Notes: generated by a model not told the origin, from the letters alone. Shown: positions 18,249-27,021, counted from the first letter of the stretch. The stretch: 64,000 nucleotides of DNA from Bacteroidaceae bacterium HV4-6-C5C (GCA_007896885.1 VOIU01000014.1:1-64000), one strand, 5' to 3'. Made by a program: numbers and translations.

Positions 18249-19821
18249 ATTTAATTTCAAATTCTTCCTTCATGTCGATTTCTTCCCCACTTGGGTCATA
18301 AAATGCATATTGCAGAAAAGCTAGTTTCTGATTAGGAATAATTTTGAGGCCTAATCCATACCTGATTTGCCATTTTCGTTTCAGAGAAAATATCCCCTGA
18401 TTGATATAGGCAGCAATGTATGGGTGGATGTGAAGTGAGAATTTCTTTATCTTCAGTTTGTAGACCAGATAATCAATTTTACTTTCAAGAGTGTCCGTAA
18501 ACAGTATGGACGATTTAATAGTACCTTTACCAAAGCATGTCGGACAAACCTCCATTGTGTTAACGTCCATGGCCGGCCTTACGCGCTGACGGGTTATTTG
18601 CATTAACCCGAATTTGCTGAGGGGGAGGATGTTATGTTTTGCCCGATCCTTTTGCATGTTGGCACACATACGTTCGTAAAGCTTTTGTCTATTTTCGATT
18701 TCATTCATATCAATGAAATCTACAACAATGATACCACCCATATCTCTCAATCTTAATTGGCGAGCCAGCTCGTCGGCTGCTCCTAGATTCACTTCTAGTG
18801 CATTAGCCTCCTGTCCGTTGGCATTCTTTGTGCGGTTTCCGCTATTCACGTCTACAACGTGCAGTGCTTCAGTATGCTCAATAATCAGATAAGCACCACT
18901 TTTGTATGAAACGGTTTTTCCAAATGAAGATTTGATTTGTTTCGTGATACCAAAATTGTCATAAATGGGAAGTTGACCTTTATACAGTTTGACAATACTA
19001 GCTCGCTCAGGTGCTATTAGAGCAACATAATCCTTGATTTCATGATAAACAGCTTCGTTGTTTACATGTATATTTTCAAATGAAGGATTAAATAAATCAC
19101 GTAATAAACCTACAGCACGGCTAGTTTCTTCGTAAATTAGGGTAGGATACTTTGTGACCTTCTGCACTTTTGTAATTGCTTCTTCCCAGTGCTTTAATAA
19201 AACTTTAAGCTCACCGTCAAGTTCAGCTACGCGCTTTCCTTCAGCAACCGTACGGACTATCACTCCGAAATTTTTCGGCTTAATACTCATTAACAACTGC
19301 TTGAGACGAGCTCTTTCTTCGCTTGACTTAATTTTTTGAGATACGGAAACCTTATCATTAAAAGGTATTAATACCAAATATCTTCCTGCAAATGATATTT
19401 CGGAAGTAAGGCGTGGCCCCTTAGTTGAAATAGGTTCCTTAACAATCTGCACCACGACTTCTTGTCCGACTTTTAGAGTATTGGCTATAGTGCCATCTTT
19501 TTCCAAGTCGGGAAGCAGGGTTGCTTTAGTGATAGGATTGAGTTTTTTTTTGTCGCTTAAAGTTTGCTTTACGTACTTCTCTAAGGAATTAAATTGAGGA
19601 CCTAAGTCCAGATAATGAAGAAAAGCATCTTTCTCGTAACCCACGTCCACGAAGCAGGCATTTAGACCCGGCATCAACTTCTTGACCCGTCCTAAATACA
19701 TATTACCCACTGAAAAGGAAATATTTCTTCCTTCGCTTTGAAGTTCTACCAAGCTCTTGTCTTCGAGTAGAGCAATGGAGACTTCTTTGGGTTGTACGTC
19801 TACAACGAGTTCGCTTGTCAC
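18247..19821 (-). CDS. rng: Ribonuclease E/G family endoribonuclease
   Basis: A 524-residue RNase G-type enzyme for mRNA decay and rRNA processing. An S1 RNA-binding domain lies at about residues 35-125 (NMYLGRVKKLMPGLNACFVDVG). The catalytic Mg-binding Asp residues lie in HVVDVNSG (about 325) and IIVVDFIDMN (about 367), and the Zn-link CPTCFGKG near residue 430. It lacks the long E. coli RNase E scaffold tail. In Bacteroidetes it commonly sits after the HU gene and the small basic protein gene, as here. Confidence 0.93.
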   Translation of the reverse strand: MTSELVVDVQPKEVSIALLEDKSLVELQSEGRNISFSVGNMYLGRVKKLMPGLNACFVDVGYEKDAFLHYLDLGPQFNSLEKYVKQTLSDKKKLNPITKATLLPDLEKDGTIANTLKVGQEVVVQIVKEPISTKGPRLTSEISFAGRYLVLIPFNDKVSVSQKIKSSEERARLKQLLMSIKPKNFGVIVRTVAEGKRVAELDGELKVLLKHWEEAITKVQKVTKYPTLIYEETSRAVGLLRDLFNPSFENIHVNNEAVYHEIKDYVALIAPERASIVKLYKGQLPIYDNFGITKQIKSSFGKTVSYKSGAYLIIEHTEALHVVDVNSGNRTKNANGQEANALEVNLGAADELARQLRLRDMGGIIVVDFIDMNEIENRQKLYERMCANMQKDRAKHNILPLSKFGLMQITRQRVRPAMDVNTMEVCPTCFGKGTIKSSILFTDTLESKIDYLVYKLKIKKFSLHIHPYIAAYINQGIFSLKRKWQIRYGLGLKIIPNQKLAFLQYAFYDPSGEEIDMKEEFEIK

Positions 19822-19928
19822 AATTATTTGCTTTAAATTAAAAATTGGCTACTTAAACAAAGAACAAACCCGCGAGACAAGTTCAGCTTCACAAGTTTGT
19901 TCTTTATTTCTGTCATTCAGACTAAAAA

Positions 19929-20021
19929 TTACTTTTTGCTTTTATGTCTGTTCTTTCTTAGTCTTTTTTTACGTTTATGCGTAGACATTTTATGTCTTTT
20001 TTTCTTTTTTCCGCTTGGCAT
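19929..20021 (-). CDS. 30-residue basic protein of the COX24/mS38 (AURKAIP1) type
   Basis: A 30-codon ORF starting MPSGKKKKRHKMSTHKRKKR is almost entirely Lys, Arg and His. It resembles the C-terminal COX24/AURKAIP1 domain of mitochondrial ribosomal protein mS38, for which short Bacteroidetes homologues are annotated, so a small-subunit ribosomal role is likely. It lies between HU and RNase G on the same strand. It is below the cutoff of most gene callers. The composition and the MPSGKK(R/K)KRHK opening are the evidence; binding to the ribosome is inference. Confidence 0.8.
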   Translation of the reverse strand: MPSGKKKKRHKMSTHKRKKRLRKNRHKSKK

Positions 20022-20058
20022 AGCTTCAATAATTTTATTAGGTTAATAACTCTTATTC

Positions 20059-20334
20059 TTATTTTTTCACTGAAATAGTGAAAGTTTTGGCAGGTTTAAA
20101 TGCCGGAATATTATGCTCCGGAATAATAATAGTAGTATTTTTGGAGATATTGCGCGCTGTTTTTTGCGCTCTCTTCTTCACCACAAAGCTACCAAACCCG
20201 CGGAGGTATACATTTTCATCTTTCGCTAAAGATTCCTTCACTGTTTCCATGAACGCTTCAACAGTTGTAAGTACCGTGGTTTTATCTATCCCGGTATTTT
20301 TAGTAATCTCGTTTACAATATCAGCTTTAGTCAT
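20059..20334 (-). CDS. HU/IHF-family DNA-binding protein
   Basis: A 91-residue histone-like protein with the two-helix body (MTKADIVNEITKNTGIDKTTVLTTVEAFMETV), the beta-arm opening YLRGFGSFVVKKR, and the arm tip around RNISKNT where the usual RNPxT Pro is replaced. It compacts and bends DNA. It is the first gene of a minus-strand group with the small basic protein and RNase G. Confidence 0.93.
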   Translation of the reverse strand: MTKADIVNEITKNTGIDKTTVLTTVEAFMETVKESLAKDENVYLRGFGSFVVKKRAQKTARNISKNTTIIIPEHNIPAFKPAKTFTISVKK

Positions 20335-20384
20335 TTCTTTTAAAAAAAAATATTATTACTATTGTTTCCTAATTTTTTGGATTG

Positions 20385-20392
20385 CAAATATA
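20385..20392 (-). promoter_or_regulatory. -7 promoter element of the HU gene
   Basis: On the minus strand TATATTTG followed by C matches TAnnTTTG, about 50 bp before the HU start. The divergent mutY has its own -7 TATTTTTG at 20479-20486. Confidence 0.5.
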
Positions 20393-20533
20393 TAGCTTTT
20401 TGCGCTCTCTAAAAAATATATTTTCGACATTTTTCTAAAAAACTCCTTTGAGCAATATTTGTTAGGAGTAAAATGTCTTATTTTTGCCCAATAAAAAAAA
20501 GATTGCTACTTTACTTATTATAAGGATCTTCTG

Positions 20534-21574
20534 ATGAATACATTTACTGAATTATTGATAAAATGGTATGGGGAGAATAAACGCGATTTGCCATGGCGTG
20601 ATACCAGAGATCCCTATCTGATATGGATATCAGAAATTATACTACAACAGACAAGGGTTGACCAAGGATATAACTACTTTTTGCGATTTGTAAAACGATT
20701 TCCTGACATATTTCATTTAGCAAATGCTTCTGAGGATGAAGTTATGAAGTATTGGCAAGGATTGGGGTATTATTCGCGTGCACGGAATTTACATGCTGCG
20801 GCTAAGAGTATGAGGGGGATTTTCCCTTCGACTTATGATGAAGTTCGTCAATTAAAAGGTGTGGGGGCTTATACAGCTGCTGCTATCTGTTCCATTGCAT
20901 ATGGTATGCCATATGCTGTAGTAGATGGCAATGTATATAGAGTTCTATCTCGTTATTTTGGGGTAGAGATACCTATTGACAATACCAAAGGAAAGAAATT
21001 TATTTCAGCTTTAGCTGATGAAATGTTAGATAAATCTAGGCCGGCATTATATAACCAAGCGATTATGGATTTTGGAGCGTTACAATGTACACCAAAGACA
21101 CCTTTATGCTTTTCCTGTCCATTGTCTGAGGGATGCTTTGCATTACGTAAAAATATGGTTGATCAGTTACCTATAAAGGAGCGTAAGACGCAAATTAAGA
21201 TTCGCTATTTTAATTATATATATGTACGTGCGGGTTCTTATACTTATCTTCATAAGCGTATTGAAAATGATATTTGGAGAAATCTGTTTGAATTTCCTTT
21301 AATTGAAACCGATGTTCCCGTTACAAAAGAAGAATTAGCGGCACTACCCCAATTAAATTCTTTATTTTGCGACAGAGAATATCTTGAAATACATCCTATA
21401 TGGCTTAATGTTAAGCATGTCCTCTCACACAGAATAATATATGCTAATTTTTATGAGGTAGTTTTATCAGAGCAATCCACTTCTTTTTCATCGTACTTGC
21501 GTATTAAAAGAGAAGATTTGGAAGATTATGCGGTGCCTCGCCTAATCCATGCCTTTCTAGAAAAATATCTGTAA
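20534..21574 (+). CDS. mutY: A/G-specific adenine glycosylase
   Basis: A 346-residue base-excision repair enzyme removing A opposite 8-oxoG. It has the helix-hairpin-helix LKGVGAYTAAAI and the catalytic Asp in YAVVDGNVYRVLSR (about residue 139). The 4Fe-4S cluster motif C-x6-C-x2-C-x5-C is intact in CTPKTPLCFSCPLSEGC near residue 192. The C-terminal NUDIX-like domain (about 230-346) recognises 8-oxoG. It starts the mutY-ssb-gldE group. Confidence 0.95.
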   Translation: MNTFTELLIKWYGENKRDLPWRDTRDPYLIWISEIILQQTRVDQGYNYFLRFVKRFPDIFHLANASEDEVMKYWQGLGYYSRARNLHAAAKSMRGIFPSTYDEVRQLKGVGAYTAAAICSIAYGMPYAVVDGNVYRVLSRYFGVEIPIDNTKGKKFISALADEMLDKSRPALYNQAIMDFGALQCTPKTPLCFSCPLSEGCFALRKNMVDQLPIKERKTQIKIRYFNYIYVRAGSYTYLHKRIENDIWRNLFEFPLIETDVPVTKEELAALPQLNSLFCDREYLEIHPIWLNVKHVLSHRIIYANFYEVVLSEQSTSFSSYLRIKREDLEDYAVPRLIHAFLEKYL

Positions 21575-21588
21575 AAGTTAAGACTATT

Positions 21589-21620
21589 TTTGGTTGATGA
21601 ATTAATTCTGACTAATTTTG
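21589..21620 (+). promoter_or_regulatory. Promoter of the ssb gene
   Basis: TTTG (21589-21592), 20 bp, TAATTTTG (21613-21620): a full Bacteroidetes consensus, 29 bp before the ssb ATG. Confidence 0.65.
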
Positions 21621-21649
21621 GCAAAAATAAATAAGAAAGGAAATCGTTT

Positions 21650-22090
21650 ATGTCAGTAAATAAAGTAATATTGATAGGAAATGTAGGAAAAGATCCTGAA
21701 GTACGATATCTTGATTCCGGTGTTGCTGTGGCTTCTTTAACTTTAGCTACCAGTGACCGTGCATATACTTTGGCTAATGGTACACAAGTCCCGGAAAGGA
21801 CAGAGTGGCATAATTTGGTGCTTTGGCGTGGCTTGGCTGAAACGGCTGAGAAATATGTCCATAAAGGCGATAAACTTTATGTAGAAGGTAAGATTCGCAC
21901 CCGTTCTTATGATGATCAAGCTGGAGCAAAGCGATATATTACAGAGATTTTTGTCGATTCTATGGAGATGCTCACTCCGAGAACCGGAACATCTGCAGCT
22001 GCTTCTGGTTTATCCGGTCAACAAGTTCCTGCTCAGCCTAAACCGGCTCCTTCAGTGGAAGATAGTCCGGCTGATGATTTGCCGTTCTAA
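21650..22090 (+). CDS. ssb: Single-stranded DNA-binding protein
   Basis: A 146-residue SSB with an N-terminal OB fold (about 1-108; MSVNKVILIGNVGKDPEVRYLDSG, TEWHNLVLWRGLAE). A short Pro-rich linker is followed by the acidic tail SPADDLPF that recruits replication and repair proteins. It has its own consensus promoter, and gldE starts 25 bp downstream. Confidence 0.95.
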   Translation: MSVNKVILIGNVGKDPEVRYLDSGVAVASLTLATSDRAYTLANGTQVPERTEWHNLVLWRGLAETAEKYVHKGDKLYVEGKIRTRSYDDQAGAKRYITEIFVDSMEMLTPRTGTSAAASGLSGQQVPAQPKPAPSVEDSPADDLPF

Positions 22091-22115
22091 ACATGTTTAA
22101 CTAAAACCGAATTCT

Positions 22116-23480
22116 TTGGATTCTGATGTTTATTTATGCCAATTGGCAAATGTTTTTGATGGCTTGCAAGTTCATGTTCCTTCTGTGTCAGCCATGATAG
22201 CCATTCTCTTGGCAGGAGTATTATTGTTCGTTTCAGCTTTTATTTCTGCTTCTGAGATTGCTTTTTTTTCTCTTTCTCCTTCCGATCTTAGCGCAATAAG
22301 AGAGAGGCATCATTTTTCAGACTCTAAAATTAGTCTTTTATTAAAAGATAATGAGAGGCTTCTTGCTACAATATTGATTGTCGGTAATTTTGTAAATGTT
22401 ACCATAATTATGTTGTGCAATTCTTTTTTTATGGATGTATTTGAATTCCATTCTACTGTTGCTGAATTTCTCTTATTGACGGTTATACTTACTTTTATAT
22501 TACTTCTTTTGGGCGAAGTAATGCCTAAAATATATTCTGCTCAAAAGCCTTTGGCTTTTTGTCGTTTTGCTGCACCTGGTATCTATTTTTTGCGTTCTCT
22601 TTTTTACCCTTTCACTTCTTTTTTAGTGAAATCGACAAATGGTCTTGGAAAACATTTTGTGCGTAAAAACCATAATATATCAGTTGATGAACTTTCACAT
22701 GCCCTTGAATTGACCGATAAAACAGAACTCTCGGAAGATAGTAATATTTTGGAGGGAATTATTCGTTTTGGTGATGAAACAGTGAAAGAAATTATGACTT
22801 CTCGTCTGGATATGCTTGATCTGGATATTCATACGCCATATAAGGAAGTGTTGCAATGTATAGTAGATAATGCATATTCCCGGATACCCGTGTATGAGAG
22901 TAGCCGAGATAAAATAAAGGGCATATTATACATTAAAGACCTTCTTCCGCATCTTAATAAAGCTGAAAATTTTCGCTGGCAGTCATTAATTCGTCCAGCC
23001 TACTTTGTGCCTGAAACAAAAATGATAGATGATCTTTTACGTGACTTTCAGGCAAATAAAATACATATTGCTATTGTTGTGGATGAGTTTGGTGGTACAT
23101 CCGGGCTTGTCACTATGGAAGATATTATAGAGGAAATTGTAGGTGAAATTCGTGATGAGTATGATGAGGAAGAGCGTACATATGCTCAACTCGATGATTA
23201 TACTTGGGTCTTTGAAGCAAAAACTCAATTGATAGACTTTTATAAGATAACAAAAGTAGAAGATAATATTTTTGATAAAGTGGTGGGAGATGCCGATACT
23301 TTGGCGGGGCTATTGCTTGAGCTGAAGGGGGAATTTCCAGTATTGCATGAGGTAGTCACATACAGCTGTTATCAATTTGAGGTCCTTGCCATGAATAACC
23401 GGCGAATATTGAAAGTGAAGTTTAGTATTATTCCATCTGACGAGCAGAATCGTAAAGATGATGGAACAACCAATAAATAA
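22116..23480 (+). CDS. gldE: GldE-like CNNM/HlyC-CorC membrane protein
   Basis: About 454 residues: an N-terminal CNNM/DUF21 transmembrane domain (about 25-190, three to four helices), a CBS pair (about 215-335; EIMTSRLDMLDLD, RIPVYESSRDKIKGILYIKDLL) and a CorC_HlyC domain (about 350-435). In gliding Bacteroidetes GldE accompanies GldD; in Bacteroides it is retained without gliding. The apparent start is TTG at 22116; an ATG at 22194 would cut off the first 26 residues, including sequence ahead of the first helix. The 3' end overlaps the next gene by 23 bp. No gldD is adjacent. Confidence 0.85.
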   Translation: MDSDVYLCQLANVFDGLQVHVPSVSAMIAILLAGVLLFVSAFISASEIAFFSLSPSDLSAIRERHHFSDSKISLLLKDNERLLATILIVGNFVNVTIIMLCNSFFMDVFEFHSTVAEFLLLTVILTFILLLLGEVMPKIYSAQKPLAFCRFAAPGIYFLRSLFYPFTSFLVKSTNGLGKHFVRKNHNISVDELSHALELTDKTELSEDSNILEGIIRFGDETVKEIMTSRLDMLDLDIHTPYKEVLQCIVDNAYSRIPVYESSRDKIKGILYIKDLLPHLNKAENFRWQSLIRPAYFVPETKMIDDLLRDFQANKIHIAIVVDEFGGTSGLVTMEDIIEEIVGEIRDEYDEEERTYAQLDDYTWVFEAKTQLIDFYKITKVEDNIFDKVVGDADTLAGLLLELKGEFPVLHEVVTYSCYQFEVLAMNNRRILKVKFSIIPSDEQNRKDDGTTNK

Positions 23481-24126
23481 ATTATTAGCGATGCCTCTTT
23501 TTATGTTGCATAATGATTCCTCTTGCCAGTGGGGGATTTGGAATGTTACCGAAACAATAGATGAATTGTTGGAATTATTACCTCATTCTGAGGTTTACCG
23601 ACAACAGATGATGCAATTTGCATCAAGTTCCCGTCGTTTGGAATGGATAGCTGTCCGGGTTTTATTATTTGAACTGCTTCGCGAAGAAAAAGAAATTGCA
23701 TATAACTCTAATGGAAGACCTTATTTATTAGATAAATCTTTGAATATCAGTATATCGCATACTCGTGGCTTCGTGTCAGTTATTGTCGCCAAACCGGACA
23801 AAGAAGTGGGTATTGATATTGAGCAATATAGCGAACGGGTGCGGAGAGTGGCTTATCGTTTTGTTCGGGAGGATGAAGAATTGTCCAATTACGATGAAGC
23901 AGATACTACTTATTCTTTGTTACTTCATTGGTCTGCCAAAGAAGTGGTCTTTAAATGTTTGAATGCTACTGATGTTGATTTTTTGCAGCATATAAGAATT
24001 TTACCTTTTCATGTGGCGCATGAAGGAATATTGGATGCTGAAGAATATCGAACCCAGGAAGCCTTAAAATTTAGAATACATTATTTTCTCCATTCTGAAT
24101 TTGTGCTGACTTGGTATGAAAGCTAA
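23458..24126 (+). CDS. 4'-phosphopantetheinyl transferase, Sfp type
   Basis: A 222-residue enzyme that activates carrier proteins by transferring phosphopantetheine from CoA. The signature motifs are present: SISHTRGFVSVIVA (about 101), EVGIDIEQY (about 118) with Mg-binding acids, and HWSAKEVVFKCL (about 160). It is translationally coupled to gldE by a 23-bp overlap. Its 3' end faces the minus-strand cobalamin riboswitch transcript, so antisense effects are possible. Alternative Met starts lie at residues 2 and 12. Confidence 0.9.
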   Translation: MMEQPINKLLAMPLFMLHNDSSCQWGIWNVTETIDELLELLPHSEVYRQQMMQFASSSRRLEWIAVRVLLFELLREEKEIAYNSNGRPYLLDKSLNISISHTRGFVSVIVAKPDKEVGIDIEQYSERVRRVAYRFVREDEELSNYDEADTTYSLLLHWSAKEVVFKCLNATDVDFLQHIRILPFHVAHEGILDAEEYRTQEALKFRIHYFLHSEFVLTWYES

Positions 24127-24135
24127 TTTTAAGAA

Positions 24136-24194
24136 ATGTCCGAGCGAATCACTTCGACCGGACATCATTTAAATAAACTTGGCAGAGTTTATTT
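24136..24194. terminator. Two consecutive hairpins after the phosphopantetheinyl transferase gene
   Basis: Hairpin 1 (24136-24165) pairs ATGTCCG with CGGACAT and has an inner CGAA/TTCG stem. Hairpin 2 (24171-24194) pairs AAATAAACT with AGTTTATTT and runs into TTTCC on plus. They can end the gldE-transferase transcript on plus; hairpin 1, followed by a T-rich stretch on minus, could also end the riboswitch transcript. Confidence 0.6.
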
Positions 24195-24291
24195 TCCTTA
24201 CTTTCTCTGATAATAGATGAATGAAATGATGGACGGTATTGCCCGGTTCATTAGACTCAACGCTTTTTCCTCGAAAGCAATGACAAATATT

Positions 24292-24465
24292 GCATGGCAG
24301 GTCTTCTGACTTGTTCCTGTTACAAGCGCCTTCCCGATTAATTCAGTGGCGTGAGTTATTGCCTGTAACATCATGTGGAACTTACAGCAGCGGGACTGTT
24401 CAGGATTTACACCTGATTCCCTTTTAATTACTTCTTTGATGAAAAAGGTAGCAAACCAATGCGCT
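24292..24465 (-). ncRNA. Cobalamin riboswitch without a downstream gene
   Basis: On the minus strand the sequence contains the cobalamin aptamer landmarks in order: a GGTTTGC-type entry, GGGAATCAGGTG, AAATCCTGAACAGTCCCGCT (B12 box region), GCTGTAAG, GCCACTG, GGGAAGGCG, and AAGTCAGAAGACCTGCC with closing P1 bases. The full set and spacing make the identification firm. Downstream on the minus strand there is no gene: after about 165 nt, which hold only an 18-codon ORF (24198-24251) and hairpins, the transcript would meet the 3' end of the phosphopantetheinyl transferase gene in antisense. A consensus promoter lies directly upstream. Confidence 0.92.
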
Positions 24466-24466
24466 A

Positions 24467-24497
24467 CAAAGGTAAGAAAGAATTTGTGAAATGCAAA
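24467..24497 (-). promoter_or_regulatory. Promoter of the orphan cobalamin riboswitch
   Basis: On the minus strand TTTG (24494-24497), 19 bp, TACCTTTG (24467-24474) is a perfect Bacteroidetes promoter. It overlaps the last bases before the histidine-kinase stop region, and would start RNA at the first bases of the aptamer. It suggests the riboswitch RNA is made independently of the upstream kinase gene. Confidence 0.7.
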
Positions 24498-24499
24498 TA

Positions 24500-26284
24500 C
24501 TATTTTTTTTCTTTAGCTAATGTGAATATGAACACGAGACCTCCACCGGGATTATTTTTAGCAGATATTGTACCACCATGGATAATAACCGCATTCTTTA
24601 CGATGGCTAAGCCTAAGCCGGTACCTCCCAATTTACGCGAACGTCCTTTATCCACACGATAAAATCGCTCAAACAGCCTGTTTAAGTGTTCTGGAGAAAC
24701 GCCTATCCCAGTATCTGCGAAACTAAAATAATAATAACTTTCATCTTCCCTGAAGCAACTGATTTGAATTTGAATATCTGTACCGGCATATGCAATGGCA
24801 TTGTCCATCAAATTTCTGAAAATGGAATAGAGCAGGGAATAGTTGCCTCTCAAAGTAATGCCCGCATTCAATAGGTTATAGACTTTAATGCGTTTCTCTT
24901 CCAGTTCTAATGAAACCTCGTTGATAATATTGTGAACAATCGAGCTTATATCTACTTTTTCCATATCAATCATATTTGCAGCTTCATCCATCCGAGTTAA
25001 TACCGAGATATCCCGAAGTAACCTACTTAGCCGATTGCTCTGTGCATAGCATCGTTCTAAAAATTGTTGAATTTTACTTTGGGGAATATCCGGATTGGTT
25101 ACAATTGTTTCCAAGTAACCTTGTATGCTACTTACGGGAGTTTTTAATTCATGAGCGATATTTTGTGTTAATTGGCGTTTTAAACGGATTTGTTCTTCCT
25201 CCTGCGTGATGTTATTGATTGATATTTCAAAACTCAAGTCTTGAAATACAATGCATTCTATTGTAAAGATGCGACCACTCTTGTTTATTGTTATGGAATT
25301 TCTTCTTTCACCACCTTCTGTAATATGGCTCTTATCAATAAATTCCGTAATTTTTTCAAATTCCGAAATAGAAAAAATTTGCTCTGTTCTTTCTAGATTC
25401 GAGTCAGAAATCAGATTACTGAATTGAATAAAAAGATTATTGACTAAAATTTCTTTTTTGTCTTTATTGAATATACCCAGCCCTTCTCGGGAGCTTTGAA
25501 GGTGCATGATTAATTTTTCACGCTCAATATACAAAGCTTCTTTAGTTTCGCTAAGACGTTTGTAGATTTGGATTATATGTTGTGATATTTCGCCTAATTC
25601 GTTGTGCGGGAACACTGACATAGTCTCAATATCTATAGGCTCGTTTTTATCTGCCTTTTGTGCAAACTCGCGTAACTGTTTTATTGCTATACCAAGTTTA
25701 GATGTGAATTTATAAAAAATAAATATAAGCAGTAATGATATAATGATGCTGAACCATAAATAATGTCGATCTGCTTCAAAATGCTTTATCAAGCCGGGAT
25801 TGTACGGTAATGCTGATCGAATAAGATAATTATTATATTTTGACGCCGAATAGAAATATGTCAATCCGGTTGATTCGGATGTACGCCTTACATCATATCC
25901 GTGTCCTTTCTGCATTGCCAAGCGTACTTCCGGACGGTTAGCGTGATTTTTTAGTTTATGATTCTCATAGCTATCAAGTAAAACATTGCCTTTCAAATCA
26001 ATAATAGTGATTCGTAAGTCTTTATTTCCATTACTTTTTAAGAAAGCGGTTATTTTATCATGCCATTTTTGGGGGGAAGCGGGCTCTAAATGCTGAAATA
26101 AGCGTTCATTGCAATTTTCAAGTTGCAAGTCAAGTAACTCTATTTTGTATCTTTTTTCACAGCCGTACTGATAGGTAAGGAAGCACCCTGCAAATACGAG
26201 GAACAGCATTATGACGGAAAGAAATAATTTCCGACTGAAAGGCAATAAGTGTGGAGGCTTATTCTGCTTCGAAGCAATATCCAT
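24500..26284 (-). CDS. Sensor histidine kinase, PhoR-like
   Basis: A 594-residue membrane kinase. Membrane helices at about residues 20-38 and 175-195 flank a periplasmic sensor domain of about 135 residues. HAMP (about 195-250) and PAS (about 265-360) regions follow. The core has H-box LTQNIAHELKTPVSSIQGYLETI (His near 381), N-box RNLMDNAIAY, G1 FADTGIGV, F-box and G2 GGTGLGLAIVK. It overlaps the regulator gene upstream by 26 bp and forms a two-gene operon with it. Overall plan resembles PhoR; the signal is not known. Confidence 0.9.
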   Translation of the reverse strand: MDIASKQNKPPHLLPFSRKLFLSVIMLFLVFAGCFLTYQYGCEKRYKIELLDLQLENCNERLFQHLEPASPQKWHDKITAFLKSNGNKDLRITIIDLKGNVLLDSYENHKLKNHANRPEVRLAMQKGHGYDVRRTSESTGLTYFYSASKYNNYLIRSALPYNPGLIKHFEADRHYLWFSIIISLLLIFIFYKFTSKLGIAIKQLREFAQKADKNEPIDIETMSVFPHNELGEISQHIIQIYKRLSETKEALYIEREKLIMHLQSSREGLGIFNKDKKEILVNNLFIQFSNLISDSNLERTEQIFSISEFEKITEFIDKSHITEGGERRNSITINKSGRIFTIECIVFQDLSFEISINNITQEEEQIRLKRQLTQNIAHELKTPVSSIQGYLETIVTNPDIPQSKIQQFLERCYAQSNRLSRLLRDISVLTRMDEAANMIDMEKVDISSIVHNIINEVSLELEEKRIKVYNLLNAGITLRGNYSLLYSIFRNLMDNAIAYAGTDIQIQISCFREDESYYYFSFADTGIGVSPEHLNRLFERFYRVDKGRSRKLGGTGLGLAIVKNAVIIHGGTISAKNNPGGGLVFIFTLAKEKK

Positions 26285-26948
26285 ATCCTAAACGGGTAAC
26301 AATACATTTACCATATATTCCTATTTTCTTACGAAGACGAGTAATATTAACGTCTATAGTGCGATCCAATACGTACACTTCGTCATTCCAAACCCGGTCT
26401 AATATATCTTCTCGTGAAAATACACGTCCTTGATTTTGAAGTAATAAAAAAAGTATTTCGAACTCTTTTTTGGTAAGTGGAATCTCCTGACCATCGATCA
26501 TTACTTTTTTCTTGATCGTATCTATGATCAGTGATTTATAGGCTATTTGTTCGGGCTGCTGTTCACTTTCTTCTTGTCGGGTTCGCTTTAGTACTGCTTT
26601 AACGCGTACCGTAACTTCACGTAACGAAAACGGTTTTGAAATATAGTCGTCAGCTCCTACATTAAATCCGGTTATAGTATCATTTTCAGTGTCTTTAGCC
26701 GTAATAAAAATAATTGGAATCTGACTGGTTTTCTTTTCCTTCTTCAGGAAACTAGCCATCTTGAAACCGGATATCTCTCCCATCATGACATCCAATAGCA
26801 ATAAATTATATTTGCTAATCTCCAGTTTTAATGCTTCTTCGGCAGAGTTTGCGGTGTCTACTTCGTATCCTTCGTTTTCAAGATTGAATTTTAGGATTTC
26901 ACAAAGATCTTCTTCGTCATCCACAACTAGAATTCGGCTGTTGTTCAT
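26259..26948 (-). CDS. OmpR/PhoB-family response regulator
   Basis: A 229-residue regulator with receiver domain (about 1-120: acidic pocket VDDEEDL, phospho-acceptor Asp in LLLLDVMMG, FITAKD, YISKPFS) and a C-terminal winged helix (about 130-229: LTKKEFEILFLLLQNQGRVFSREDILDRVW, RTIDVNITRLRKKIG). It precedes and overlaps its kinase. PhoB-like by domain order; the regulon cannot be read from the window. It has a full consensus promoter. Confidence 0.92.
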   Translation of the reverse strand: MNNSRILVVDDEEDLCEILKFNLENEGYEVDTANSAEEALKLEISKYNLLLLDVMMGEISGFKMASFLKKEKKTSQIPIIFITAKDTENDTITGFNVGADDYISKPFSLREVTVRVKAVLKRTRQEESEQQPEQIAYKSLIIDTIKKKVMIDGQEIPLTKKEFEILFLLLQNQGRVFSREDILDRVWNDEVYVLDRTIDVNITRLRKKIGIYGKCIVTRLGYGYCFEAE

Positions 26949-26989
26949 CTTTATATTATTTTAAAGGGTAAGTAACGAAACTCTTACCA

Positions 26990-27021
26990 CAAAGTTATCT
27001 TTTTTTTCTTTTCGCAACAAA
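26990..27021 (-). promoter_or_regulatory. Promoter of the PhoB-like/PhoR-like operon
   Basis: On the minus strand TTTG (27018-27021), 20 bp, TAACTTTG (26990-26997): full consensus, about 40 bp before the regulator start. A GGTAAG/CTTACC hairpin (26967-26988) can form in the short leader. Confidence 0.65.

Noticed and set aside
24292..24500. Cobalamin riboswitch as a regulator of the PhoR-like kinase operon
   Set aside because: The aptamer lies downstream of the kinase stop on the same strand, so it cannot act as that operon's 5' leader.
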